Below, piece after piece: positions 15,737 through 25,882 of a stretch of 54,623 bases of DNA. The notes beneath the pieces were generated by a model. It ran no database searches and was not told the DNA's origin. It saw nothing but the letters and a program-made list of their open reading frames with translations. The DNA comes from Acidobacteriota bacterium (lineage in GTDB: Bacteria > Acidobacteriota > Terriglobia > Bryobacterales > Bryobacteraceae), in the NCBI GenBank assembly GCA_016871015.1, contig VFZX01000007.1, forward strand, positions 1 to 54,623, given 5' to 3'. Positions within the stretch are counted from its first letter, which is position 1; every line of letters begins with the position of its first letter. The position numbers and the translations under genes are program-made.

Positions 15737-16857
15737 CGCGCCGGTCCGCACTGAAGTTGATCGGCGCTGCTTCCGCGGCGGCCCAAGAGACGATCTTCGA
15801 CTTGCTCATCAAGCACGGCGAGGTCTTCGATCCGGCTTCCCGCCGCCGGGGCCGGTTCGACATAGGCATCACCGGACCTCGAATCGCAAAGATCGCTCCA
15901 TCCCTCCCCGCCTCGCGTTCGAGACTGACGATCGACGCCGGAGAGTACCTGGTCACACCCGGCCTCATCGATCTTCGCGTCCACTGCGACACGCTTCTGT
16001 CCGGCGGCGTCCACGCCGGCCATCACGCGACGCGGAGCGGCGTCACCACGGTTGTCGACTCGGGAAGCGCCACGGCCTCGAATCTCGACGAATCCTATTC
16101 ACGAATGCGCGTGGCGGCTCATACCCGTATCCTGTGTTGGCTCCGCTCGGACCAAGATGCGTCCGTGGATTCGGTGGCCGCCACGGCGGCGAAGCATCGC
16201 GACATCATCGCGGGAATCTGGGCCCCGAAGGCGGAGGATCTGCCGCGCGCCAGAACGCTCGCTGCCGCCATCGGGAAGCCACTGTTGACCGGAGCGCCCA
16301 GCGCCGCGAGTTTGAAACAGGGTGAGATCCAGACCCAGGTTTTCGCGCCGGATGCGTCCGCCGTCGATGACAAGCGGAAGCTCCGGCCAGAATTGGCCAG
16401 CGCTCGCGGCCGAGGCGTCCTGTTCGACAGCGGCGACTTGTGGTTTCGGATCGCGGGTCCCGCGATCGGCCAAGGCTTTCTTCCCGATACGGTCTCGACG
16501 AACCTGACCGTCGGATCCGCGCGGTTGCCCGAAGCCAGCATGATGACTACGCTCTCCAAGCTCGTCAATCTTGGCGTCACTGTCAACGACGCGCTCGAAC
16601 GGGTGACGGCGGGCCCCGCCCGCGCGCTTCGGCGACCTGATCTCGGAACGTTGCGCGAAGGCGGTCCGGCGGATCTCGCCCTGATTGCGGTCGAAAGCGA
16701 GCGCCGCGGATTCCTGGACGCCGGACATACCCGCTTGTCCGGCGGCAAGTCGCTCCGCGCCGCGCTCACCCTGCGCCAAGGCAAGGTGGTATGGGACCTC
16801 GATGGGCTCGTGTCGGCGGACTGGCTGCACACCGGACCATATTCGAACTTCCGCTGA
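15733..16857 (+). CDS. Amidohydrolase-fold paralog lacking metal ligands (probable pseudoenzyme)
   Basis: A 374-aa protein starting at GTG 15733 (overlap GTGA), with a Tat-like leader MTRRSALKLIGAASAAAQ. It aligns along its length with the preceding amidohydrolase: shared VTPGLIDL, SGVTT, GVLFD, FLPDTVST and GKVVWDLDGL. Almost every metal-site residue is changed: HAH becomes RVH (Arg82, His84), GIK becomes GIW (Trp163), the DNH loop becomes TGA, HTH becomes QTQ (200-202), GHG becomes SGD, and TDLH becomes TNLT (257-259). The frame is intact and the fold residues are conserved, so this looks like a selected non-catalytic partner, not decay. It could bind the same substrate or form a heterodimer. 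Confidence 0.8.
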   Translation: MTRRSALKLIGAASAAAQETIFDLLIKHGEVFDPASRRRGRFDIGITGPRIAKIAPSLPASRSRLTIDAGEYLVTPGLIDLRVHCDTLLSGGVHAGHHATRSGVTTVVDSGSATASNLDESYSRMRVAAHTRILCWLRSDQDASVDSVAATAAKHRDIIAGIWAPKAEDLPRARTLAAAIGKPLLTGAPSAASLKQGEIQTQVFAPDASAVDDKRKLRPELASARGRGVLFDSGDLWFRIAGPAIGQGFLPDTVSTNLTVGSARLPEASMMTTLSKLVNLGVTVNDALERVTAGPARALRRPDLGTLREGGPADLALIAVESERRGFLDAGHTRLSGGKSLRAALTLRQGKVVWDLDGLVSADWLHTGPYSNFR

Positions 16858-16866
16858 CCCCGGCGG

Positions 16867-17937
16867 TCATCCGAGCGTTTCGAGCGCTTGAATCACGGCC
16901 TTGATGTAGCCGTATCCGAAGGCGAACGCCTGCCTTAGGTCCGGATCGCCGGGATGAGTGGGCATGTGGTCCGGCATCAACATGTACGGATAGTCCACCT
17001 CCCACAGCGTCCGCGCGACCTCGATCATGTTCATGTCGCCGTTGTCCGGATAGACCTCGTAGAAGTCATCGCGTTTGCCCACGATATTGCGGAAGTGGAC
17101 GTTGAAGATCTTCTTCCGTTGGCCGAAGTAGCGGATCACGCCGTGGATCTCGCGAGCCGGCTCGGACAGCATCTCGGCAACCGTGCCCACGCACAAATTC
17201 AGGCCGTGATAGGGGCTCTCCTGGATCGACACGAAGCGTTTCAGCCCTTCGACAGTGCCGAGCACCCGGTCGACTCCGCGATAGCCGGACTTGGGTACGC
17301 CAGGGTCGTGGGGGTGGCCTTGCGCGCGGATCTTGTATTCGTTGCAAACGGGAATCACACGGTCCAGAAAATATGTGATTCGTTCCCAGTAGGCGTCCGC
17401 GTCGACCCGGCCGGCCTCGGTCAGTTGATCCGCATCGGTGACGTCCTTCCATCTCCAGGTGCTGTATCGTGCGCCTCCGCGGCCCGGGGTCGTGCCCGTT
17501 CTCACGTTGAATAGGATCCGGAGGATGTACTTGAAGCTTGGAATACCCGCCTTGGAGCACGCGACGATCACTTTGTGGATGTAGTCGATCTCGCGATCCC
17601 GTTCCGGGCTCCTGCCGAGTGCGATGGCGCTCGCCGGCGGCTGATGGATGCGAGGCTGCTCCGCGACGTCGAGCCGAATCCCGAACTTTTCGCAGAGATC
17701 CCGAGCTCTGGAGAGGTCATCCACCATCGTCGCTTCGGTCCACTTCAATGGCCACCCCGCGATGTGATCGACGGCATGCCGCTTCAGGTATTCGAGAGAC
17801 TCCTGCTCGAGAGGCACGCCCTGCGTGCCGGGGTGCATCCGGACCGGCCGGCGCGGTTTGGCGAACGAGGGCATTCGCGTGAAGGCGCCCGCAATCGCGG
17901 CGCAAGCGGCGGTTCTTCGCGTGATTCGGAGGTTCAT
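16867..17937 (-). CDS. Exported mannonate dehydratase-like TIM-barrel protein
   Basis: A 356-aa protein. The ATG at 17937 is chosen: it begins a Tat-like leader (MNLRITRRTAACAAIAGAF) and lies 7 nt after TATACT. The body resembles UxuA-type mannonate dehydratases (D-mannonate to 2-keto-3-deoxygluconate), a xylose-isomerase-like barrel. Key matches are FNVHFRNI, DNGDMNMIEVARTL and YMLMPDHMPTH near the C-terminus, the metal-binding region of UxuA. An exported position is unusual for UxuA, and substrate may differ. It is divergent from the large TonB-dependent receptor, which suggests joint carbohydrate or uronate use. Confidence 0.75.
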   Translation of the reverse strand: MNLRITRRTAACAAIAGAFTRMPSFAKPRRPVRMHPGTQGVPLEQESLEYLKRHAVDHIAGWPLKWTEATMVDDLSRARDLCEKFGIRLDVAEQPRIHQPPASAIALGRSPERDREIDYIHKVIVACSKAGIPSFKYILRILFNVRTGTTPGRGGARYSTWRWKDVTDADQLTEAGRVDADAYWERITYFLDRVIPVCNEYKIRAQGHPHDPGVPKSGYRGVDRVLGTVEGLKRFVSIQESPYHGLNLCVGTVAEMLSEPAREIHGVIRYFGQRKKIFNVHFRNIVGKRDDFYEVYPDNGDMNMIEVARTLWEVDYPYMLMPDHMPTHPGDPDLRQAFAFGYGYIKAVIQALETLG

Positions 17938-17944
17938 GCGCTCC

Positions 17945-17950
17945 AGTATA
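17945..17950 (-). promoter_or_regulatory. -10-like hexamer TATACT
   Basis: TATACT (minus strand) ends 7 nt before the ATG at 17937, within an alternating TATATA stretch. GGAG in the spacer could also act as a weak ribosome site. Confidence 0.5.
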
Positions 17951-18014
17951 TACTCGAGGGCTTCATTGTGCCCAGCGTCCCAGTGTGATATTGATATTCT
18001 CATCTCTTCTCCAC

Positions 18015-18020
18015 TGGAGG
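18015..18020 (+). promoter_or_regulatory. Shine-Dalgarno TGGAGG fixing the receptor start
   Basis: TGGAGG lies 5 nt before the GTG at 18026. It decides the receptor start within a frame that stays open back to 17825. Confidence 0.65.
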
Positions 18021-18025
18021 TTAAG

Positions 18026-21000
18026 GTGACGTCTCGAAGCGCGTTGGTCTCGCGGGTGAGGTGGTGCGCGGCCCTGGCCGCGAGTCTGCTCCCCACTGTC
18101 ACGTTCGAAGTGCGCGCACAATCGGTCACGCAAACGGTTCAAGGACAGGTGGCTGACTCGAGCGGCGCCGCCGTCCAGGGAGCCCGGGTGACGATCCGCA
18201 ACGTGAATACAGGCGTCGAGCGGACCCAGCAATCGAACGAAGCCGGACTGTATGGCTTCCAACTGGTCGAAGTGGGCAGCTATCAGGTGAGGTGCGAACA
18301 CAGCGGATTCCGCGCGCAGGTGGTGAACGGCCTTCGAGTCGAAACCGCCGCGCAAGTGCGGCAGGACTTCTCGCTCGAAGTCGGCGCGGTCACGGAAACG
18401 GTAAACGTCGCGGCAAGCGCGGTGACGCTGAACACGGAGAACGCGATCGTGGGCACGGTTGTGGAGAACAAGAGGATCGTCGAGCTGCCCTTGAACGGAC
18501 GCAACATCGTTCAACTCGCCGTCCTCACCCCAGGCGTGCAGTTCGGCAATCGCTCCGGACTCAACAATGGCGAGGGTGGCTACATCCCGAACGGAGCGTT
18601 CTCGGTGAGCGCGAACGGAGTTCGCGAGTTGCATCAGGTGGTCAGCATCGACGGCACGAACGCCGCTGACCCGCGCCGCGCTATCACACCCTTCGTGCCC
18701 TCGATCGAGGCTGTTGAGGAGTTCAAGATCCAGACCAGCAGCTTTTCGGCTGAATATGGCTTCGGCGGAGGAGCCGTGGTGAACATCACGATGAAGAGCG
18801 GAACGAACGCCCTGCATGGAACGCTCTTCGAGTTCCTGCGCAACGACAAGTTCGACGCCGAGAACTACTTCCTCAACTTCCAGAATCCCCCCGGACGTCC
18901 ACGTGCGCGCAAGGACGCCCGGCGGCTGAACCAGTTCGGCTTCGTCGCCAGCGGACCGATCGTGAAGAATAAGACGTTCTGGTCAGCGAATTGGGAAGCT
19001 CGCCGCGAGCTCACCACCGGCATCGGCGAGGCGACCTATCTTACCGAGCGGATGCGGACTGGCGATTTCGGCGAAGTCCTCACTGGAACCCTCAATCCCG
19101 CCACGGGCCGGCTGTTCCGGCAGCCTATCGTGGTCTTCGACCCGTTCACCGGTGATCCGTTCCCGAGTAACGTGATCCCCGCGGCGAGACTGCATCAAGG
19201 CGTTGTCCGGAATATCCTTCCGATCGTTCCACGCGCTCAGTTCCAGACCGCCGATCCGCTCGACATCAACTTCCGCCGGCCCCTGGCGAACCCGTTGAGC
19301 GTCGACCAGATCTTCGGGCGCATCGATCACCATTTCAACGAGAGGGACCGCATCTTCGGGCGTCTCGCCTGGAACGAGAGCTCTCAAACATCGCCGCGAG
19401 TGAATCCAAACTTCGACCACGTCACCGATACACGCACCATCAACCTCGCGACACAGTGGGTTCACGTGCTCAGGCCGACCATGGTCAACGAATTCCGTTT
19501 CGGCTTCCAGTTCTTCGACTTTGGCGTTCAGAGCCCCCGGGCGGGCTCGACGAGCTTCTCAATGGACGGGCTCGGAATCGGCCAGTTCCGGGTCGCCAGC
19601 GACGGCAATCGCCCACTGACCAAGGATGAGCACGGATACCCGAATCTCTCCCTGTTCAACATCGATGACCGGCGCGAGTTCAACAATCCTGACCGGTTCG
19701 AATTCGGCGACCATCTCTCCTGGAGCCGGGGCCGCCACACCGTGAAGCTCGGATTCGAGCTCAACCGCATCAAGATGAACGACGCCGGCGCCAACCTGCC
19801 CACCGGTCGAGTCAACTGGAGCGCCAATGAATCCGGGCTCAACTTCGCTTCGTTCATGCTTGGGGTTCCATCCACCACAGAGACGGCGGAGGGCTTGCCG
19901 CTGACGATTCCCGTCTCCACACGCTGGGGAACCTACATCAACGACGACTTCAAGATTCATCCGCGGCTGACGTTGAACTTCGGCCTCCGCTTCGACTACA
20001 GCGGCAATCCGCGCGATTCGAAGGGGCTGTGGCGCACGCTGAACTTCCCGGGAGAAGGACGCGGCGTCGAGCACCGCAATCCAGCCACGGGCCAGTTGAT
20101 TCCCACGATGGGTCCCGAATCCGTCGACAGCCGTGGCGCCGTGAAGCTTTGGCAGCAGGACATCCGGTTCTTCATGCCTCGTTTGGGCATCGCGTTCCGG
20201 CCCACGGACAAGTGGGTCATTCGAACCGGAGCGGGATGGTTCTCGAACCTGATGCATTGGAACGCGTTCACGATCCTCAATCTGAATCCTCCGAAATCCG
20301 GCAGCCTGCTCTTTCAACAAGTGACCGATGCCGTACGGACCACTCCCGTCGTGGGAGCGGACAGCAGGTCATACGACGTGCCGCTGCGGCGGATCCGCCC
20401 CGCTTCGACGCCGATTACGTTGAACGACCCGTTCCTGTCGGCGGGCGGCGGACAGGCCGTATCGCGGCCAGTGTCCGTGCTGCATGTGCGCCCGGACCTC
20501 AATGACGGCGACATCTGGAAATGGAGCTTCGACATTCAACGCGAGCTTCCGTGGGGCGCCGCCACAACGATCGGATACGTCGGCAGCAAGGGATCGTTCG
20601 TGGGCAACAGCATGACTCCGTACAACGACGCGGACCCGTCCCCCAACACGAACGTTCAAGCGCGGAGGCCGTTCCCATTCTTCTACGATCCGGCCACGCC
20701 GCAACTGGGCGTGCAGGCCTTGGCGAACATCCGCTACCTGGAGGCCACCGGCAATTCTTTCCATCACGGGCTGCAGGCCAAGCTGGAGAAGCGTTTTGCG
20801 CGGGGACTCGCCACCGGCGTCTCCTACGTATTCAGCAAGTCCCATGGCGATGGCGAAGCCGGGGGCAACGAAGAGGGCGGCTTCCAGCGCCCCAGGATCG
20901 ACAGGCGGGATGGCCGCGGCCGCTACCGGTTCGACCAGACCCACAACTTCGTCGCTCACTGGGTCTGGGAAATGCCGAGCAAGAGTTTGCCGGGATTCCT

Positions 21001-21499
21001 GAAACATGTTCTCGGCGGATGGCAATCGAACGGCATCCTTTCCCTGCGCACCGGCTTCCCGTTCACCGTCGGACAAGGCAATGATCTGAACACAGGCGCC
21101 GCGGTCATTCGCCCGGACCGAATCGCCGACGGGCGGTTGGACAAGCCTACGCGCGATCTTTGGTTCGACACTCAGGCATTCCAACGCGTCACCTGCAATA
21201 TCCCCGCGCGGCAGGACCGCTGCCGTTTCGGCAACGCGGGCTACAACATCCTCACTTCACCCGGGCAACGCAACCTGGACTTCGGATTGTTCAAGAACTT
21301 CGACTTCGCGGAAAGCTATCGCCTCCAGTTCCGGTCGGAGTTCTTCAACGCGACCAATACGCCGTACTTCGGGAATCCGAACGGCATCGGCTTCGCCGCG
21401 ATCAACTCGCTGACTCCAGATGGCGTCCGGATGGGCGAGGTTCGCAGTCTGCGAAATCCGATGCGGATCATTCAGTTCGGATTGAAGCTGTCGTTCTAA
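18026..21499 (+). CDS. Oar-like TonB-dependent outer-membrane receptor with carboxypeptidase-regulatory domain
   Basis: A 1157-aa outer-membrane protein. A signal peptide (about 1-31, ending in VRAQS) is followed by a carboxypeptidase D regulatory-like Ig domain (about 35-110: VQGQVADSSGAAVQGARVTI..), a TonB plug domain (NGRNIVQLAVLTPGV; VSANGVREL; FKIQTSSFSAEYGFGGGAVVNI) and a beta-barrel with the terminal strand IIQFGLKLSF ending in Phe. This architecture is abundant in Solibacter-type Acidobacteria and imports or binds large substrates. The start is GTG 18026, from the Shine-Dalgarno sequence and signal peptide. No TonB/ExbBD lies nearby. The divergent mannonate-dehydratase-like gene hints at a uronate or glycan substrate. 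Confidence 0.93.
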   Translation: MTSRSALVSRVRWCAALAASLLPTVTFEVRAQSVTQTVQGQVADSSGAAVQGARVTIRNVNTGVERTQQSNEAGLYGFQLVEVGSYQVRCEHSGFRAQVVNGLRVETAAQVRQDFSLEVGAVTETVNVAASAVTLNTENAIVGTVVENKRIVELPLNGRNIVQLAVLTPGVQFGNRSGLNNGEGGYIPNGAFSVSANGVRELHQVVSIDGTNAADPRRAITPFVPSIEAVEEFKIQTSSFSAEYGFGGGAVVNITMKSGTNALHGTLFEFLRNDKFDAENYFLNFQNPPGRPRARKDARRLNQFGFVASGPIVKNKTFWSANWEARRELTTGIGEATYLTERMRTGDFGEVLTGTLNPATGRLFRQPIVVFDPFTGDPFPSNVIPAARLHQGVVRNILPIVPRAQFQTADPLDINFRRPLANPLSVDQIFGRIDHHFNERDRIFGRLAWNESSQTSPRVNPNFDHVTDTRTINLATQWVHVLRPTMVNEFRFGFQFFDFGVQSPRAGSTSFSMDGLGIGQFRVASDGNRPLTKDEHGYPNLSLFNIDDRREFNNPDRFEFGDHLSWSRGRHTVKLGFELNRIKMNDAGANLPTGRVNWSANESGLNFASFMLGVPSTTETAEGLPLTIPVSTRWGTYINDDFKIHPRLTLNFGLRFDYSGNPRDSKGLWRTLNFPGEGRGVEHRNPATGQLIPTMGPESVDSRGAVKLWQQDIRFFMPRLGIAFRPTDKWVIRTGAGWFSNLMHWNAFTILNLNPPKSGSLLFQQVTDAVRTTPVVGADSRSYDVPLRRIRPASTPITLNDPFLSAGGGQAVSRPVSVLHVRPDLNDGDIWKWSFDIQRELPWGAATTIGYVGSKGSFVGNSMTPYNDADPSPNTNVQARRPFPFFYDPATPQLGVQALANIRYLEATGNSFHHGLQAKLEKRFARGLATGVSYVFSKSHGDGEAGGNEEGGFQRPRIDRRDGRGRYRFDQTHNFVAHWVWEMPSKSLPGFLKHVLGGWQSNGILSLRTGFPFTVGQGNDLNTGAAVIRPDRIADGRLDKPTRDLWFDTQAFQRVTCNIPARQDRCRFGNAGYNILTSPGQRNLDFGLFKNFDFAESYRLQFRSEFFNATNTPYFGNPNGIGFAAINSLTPDGVRMGEVRSLRNPMRIIQFGLKLSF

Positions 21500-21524
21500 A
21501 CCGTCGCGCGATGTGCCAGCCCGT

Positions 21525-23043
21525 CTAAAAGCTCCGCGGCTTTCCGTGAATCGGGACGACGGTCTTGACGTCCCACCCCATCCGCTGGACCTGTGCGCGC
21601 AGGGTTTCGGCGGGCAGGTCCGCTTCGATCGCGATCTTTTCCCCTGGCACGTAGGCCATCAGCATTCCTTCCACATGAGCCAGCGGATGCACGTAGCTGA
21701 TGTGCATCGTGCGCGATCCGCTCGTCAGCGTGTAGTTCTCGCGCACCAGTTCGTACTGATAGCCCTCAGTCAATTCCGTCGGCGGCCAAAGCGACACCAT
21801 GTCCGGAGCCAGTGTCCGCGGCGCGTAGTTGAGCACGTCACGGTTGTAGAATTCGAAATTCTTGAAATGCGTGATGATCGTGGCGCCGATGTGCATGTAT
21901 GTGCGGAGGCCGCCGGCATGGTCGAAGTGCTGGTGCGTGTTGACCACGTAGCGGATCGGCTTGTCCGGAATCAGGCGCACCACCTCCTCGATCACGGCAA
22001 GGCTGCGCTTCTCGTCGAGCGGAGCTTCCACCACGGCAATGAACTTGTCGAACTCGACCGCGACGCTGTTGTGCGTGCCGCCGCCCACCAGGTACACACC
22101 TGGGGCAAGCCGTTCCGAAGCCACCACCACGGGGAACTCCGCCGCCCGGACGGCAGCCGGGACTGCCACCTCAGGACACGCATTGGCCCGAATATCCTTT
22201 AGCGGACCGCCGAAGGCGTTGTGTCCCGCGCTAATATTGAGCGCGCCGAAGTTGTCGTCCCAGCCCTCATGGTGGTGCCAAACCGTCGGGAAGCGGATGC
22301 CGCCGCCCAAGTCCGCGTAATTCTCATTGGCGAACTCGTGCTCGTAGTTCATGTCACCGAGGACTGGATCCGGCACCCAGGTGTGAACCCGCTGGATTAG
22401 GTTCTGGCGGTTGATGGTGGCGTCGACACGGTACTTGCCGAGCATCCGGATGGACACCACCGTCACCTTCTCGGGCACAGTCGTCGGCCCATCGCGGCCG
22501 GACGCCGAGCTCCCACCGCCACACGGCACGTGGATTCGCTCCCGGCAACGCGGCAGCCTTGAGGAATCCATGGGGATTGAGCCAGAGGTCGACTTGCCAG
22601 CGCTCGGCATCATCGGGATGCGCGGGAACGGGAGGCGATCCCGGACCGTCCACCGACCAGCCGAACTTTCCGGAAACGAAGAACTGCTGGCGCCTGTTGC
22701 GCTGCAATGGAGTCCCACCCCTCCACCCCAGACCGTACTTCCATGAAGCGGGATTCAAGCCTGGTCCGCGGTCGAACTCCTCGCGCATCGCACCGGTCTC
22801 CCAGTTCATGGTGCGCGTGTAGTTGGTCAGCGGCTCGCCTTTCGGCCAGTCGACGTTCCAGGCAAGTTCCCGCTGCTGGCCCACCGCGCCCGTATAGGCG
22901 GTCCCGGACACCGTCACGCACCGGAGCTGATCAGCGCCGATCGCACGTCGCGCCGCTTCGAGCACCGGTTTGGGGTCCACGAATCCGGGCGGGAACTGCG
23001 CGATGCAGGGAAGGCTGAGAAGGGCGACGAGAGCGGGCCGCAT
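21525..23043 (-). pseudogene. Exported metallo-beta-lactamase-fold hydrolase, split by a frameshift
   Basis: Two overlapping minus-strand frames together make one protein of about 505 aa. The first (from 23043) has the signal peptide (MRPALVALLSLPCIA) and N-terminal region to PHGFLKAAALPGANP. The second, one nucleotide out of phase, continues with VPEKVTVVSIRMLGKYRV and holds the MBL domain, with the metal motif THQHFDHAGG and a late IAIEADLP. The shift lies about 22505-22550 in GC-rich sequence. Either the gene is disrupted or the assembly has an indel. TACCAT 6 nt before the ATG at 23043 looks like its promoter. Family members are hydrolases of unknown substrate. Confidence 0.75.
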
Positions 23044-23045
23044 CT

Positions 23046-24860
23046 TCAGATGGTACCCGCTTGCTTGCCTCCTCCGTGAAGCTCGTTCTTCAGGCGGTTG
23101 TAGCGCGCCACGATCGTGTCGATCTGCGCCTCGGCGGTCCGTTTGCCGCGGGCGATGATCTCGGGCGCCTGGTCAAACTCGAGCATCGTGATGCCGCTCA
23201 TCAGCGGCGCCATGACGATGTCAGCGGCGGACTCCGCCCGCGCCTGTCCGATTTCATGGCCCATCACGAACATGCAGCGCATCATCACGTCGAAGGCGTT
23301 GAACGGATACCGGCGCCGGACGGGAGCTTCGTCGATCGGTGACATCGCGTTGACGGCCACGGCAAAGTCCGCGCCCATCGCGCGGATCAGCTTTACCGGC
23401 ACCGGATCCATGATGCCAGCGTCGACCAGCGTCGCCTTGTCGCGTCCGAGCGGCGGAAGCAAGCCTGGCAGAGCGATCGACGCGCGGATGCACTGGACCA
23501 GCGTCCCGTCCTTGATCGCGTACTCCTTGCCTTTGGTAATGTCGACCGCATTGGCCCAGTACGGCGTATCTGCTTCATTCACGGCACGGCCGCCAAAGTA
23601 GCTTTCAAAGACCTTCAACGCCACCTTTTCATTCACCAGGCACATCTTCCACAACCGCCACTCGATGAACCGCCGCGTGCGCGTGCGCCAGTAGTCGGCG
23701 ATGCTGGTCATTTCGTCGATCGACATGCCGGTGGACCGCAACGCGCCGATCACGCTGCCCATCGAACATCCGGAGAGCAGATCGACCGGGAGCCCGGCTT
23801 TTTCGATCACCGACAGGACGCCGATGTGCGCCCAGCCCCAGGCCGCGCCGCCCCCTAAAGCAACTCCCACCTGGATCCGGCCGATGTGGCGGGCGATCGA
23901 GTCCACCGTGCGCTTGAACCGCGGCGAGACCCCGCGCTCCTCAGCGCCGGCCGCGTCCTGCAACAACTGGTTGTGGCCATCCAATTCCGGTAGCGAAGGG
24001 CGCGCTGCGCTCTGGACCACGAAGTAGCTCGGGGCAGCGGCGCTGCCGGTGGCAGGCGTCAGCGGGACCGGATCCCCGGGGCCGAGAAGATAGCCCTGGA
24101 AGTTTGTGAGCCCTGCGATGGCCGGGCCAATCGCCGCGGCGTGCTGCCCGCAGGGATTCAGCACGATGATGTCGTGCGCGCGGCGCCATTCGGTGAGCTG
24201 CGCGGCGAGACGAGCCCGCATGTCGGCGTCAGGGGTGCGGACCGGCCAGCAGCACTGGCTCGTGTATCCATCGGTCCGCTGGACTGCTTCTCCGCCCTCT
24301 GCGCCCAGTTCGACCAGCAGCGTCTGGCGGCCGGTCTCTCCGCCAAGCGAAGCCGCCAGGCAGCGGGCAAACGCGCGCGGAGCCTCAAAATGCGGTCCGT
24401 TGTGCAGCAGGACCACCGGGAGATCCGCCGCCTTCGCCTTGCCGATCACCGTACGCTGCAGGCGCTCGGCAGTGACTTGCAGCAGGCCGCGCAGGATCGC
24501 GTCACGCCGCTCGGGGAGCAGGTTTACCGAATCGCGCGGCAGGACCAGCAACTCCGCATCGAGCTCGACCTCGACATCAGCGATCGCCGCCCGGCCGGTG
24601 ATGAGCGACAGCTCACCAAAAATCTCGGGCGGTTGCAGATGTGCCACCGTCTCCCGCACCTCGCCGCGATTGATGCGAACCGCCATGCGGCCACTGCGGA
24701 TGAAGTACACCGCAGGGCTCGTGGCGTCCTGCTTAAGCACGACCGCGCCGGCCGGATGCCGCTCGACATGGAACAGCGTGGCGATGTCGCCAAGCTGGTC
24801 CAGCGGCACGTCCCGGAAGACGGCGGTTGTCCTCAGAAAATCGCGAATCTCGGTTTGCAT
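23046..24860 (-). CDS. NTE-like patatin phospholipase with N-terminal cyclic-nucleotide-binding domain
   Basis: A 604-aa protein similar to neuropathy-target-esterase-type patatins. A cNMP-binding barrel (about 10-130) has FGELSLITGRAAIADVEV at the phosphate cassette; the usual RSA arginine is replaced (GRAAIADV), so ligand binding may be lost. Residues about 145-285 resemble a degenerate P-loop/ParA-like Rossmann fold without Walker A. The patatin domain (330-530) has oxyanion loop GGGAAWGWAHIG, nucleophile Ser366 in GCSMG and Asp480 in VDAGIMDP. It should act as a lysophospholipase or esterase at the membrane. It lies 13 nt after moxR and just before the MBL gene. Confidence 0.9.
   Translation of the reverse strand: MQTEIRDFLRTTAVFRDVPLDQLGDIATLFHVERHPAGAVVLKQDATSPAVYFIRSGRMAVRINRGEVRETVAHLQPPEIFGELSLITGRAAIADVEVELDAELLVLPRDSVNLLPERRDAILRGLLQVTAERLQRTVIGKAKAADLPVVLLHNGPHFEAPRAFARCLAASLGGETGRQTLLVELGAEGGEAVQRTDGYTSQCCWPVRTPDADMRARLAAQLTEWRRAHDIIVLNPCGQHAAAIGPAIAGLTNFQGYLLGPGDPVPLTPATGSAAAPSYFVVQSAARPSLPELDGHNQLLQDAAGAEERGVSPRFKRTVDSIARHIGRIQVGVALGGGAAWGWAHIGVLSVIEKAGLPVDLLSGCSMGSVIGALRSTGMSIDEMTSIADYWRTRTRRFIEWRLWKMCLVNEKVALKVFESYFGGRAVNEADTPYWANAVDITKGKEYAIKDGTLVQCIRASIALPGLLPPLGRDKATLVDAGIMDPVPVKLIRAMGADFAVAVNAMSPIDEAPVRRRYPFNAFDVMMRCMFVMGHEIGQARAESAADIVMAPLMSGITMLEFDQAPEIIARGKRTAEAQIDTIVARYNRLKNELHGGGKQAGTI
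23050..23055 (-). promoter_or_regulatory. -10-like hexamer TACCAT before the MBL gene
   Basis: TACCAT (minus strand) lies exactly 6 nt before the ATG at 23043, within the last codons of the patatin gene. Confidence 0.4.
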
Positions 24861-24873
24861 GCTCGCTCTGGAC

Positions 24874-25878
<1,005 letters not shown>

Positions 25879-25882
25879 TCAA

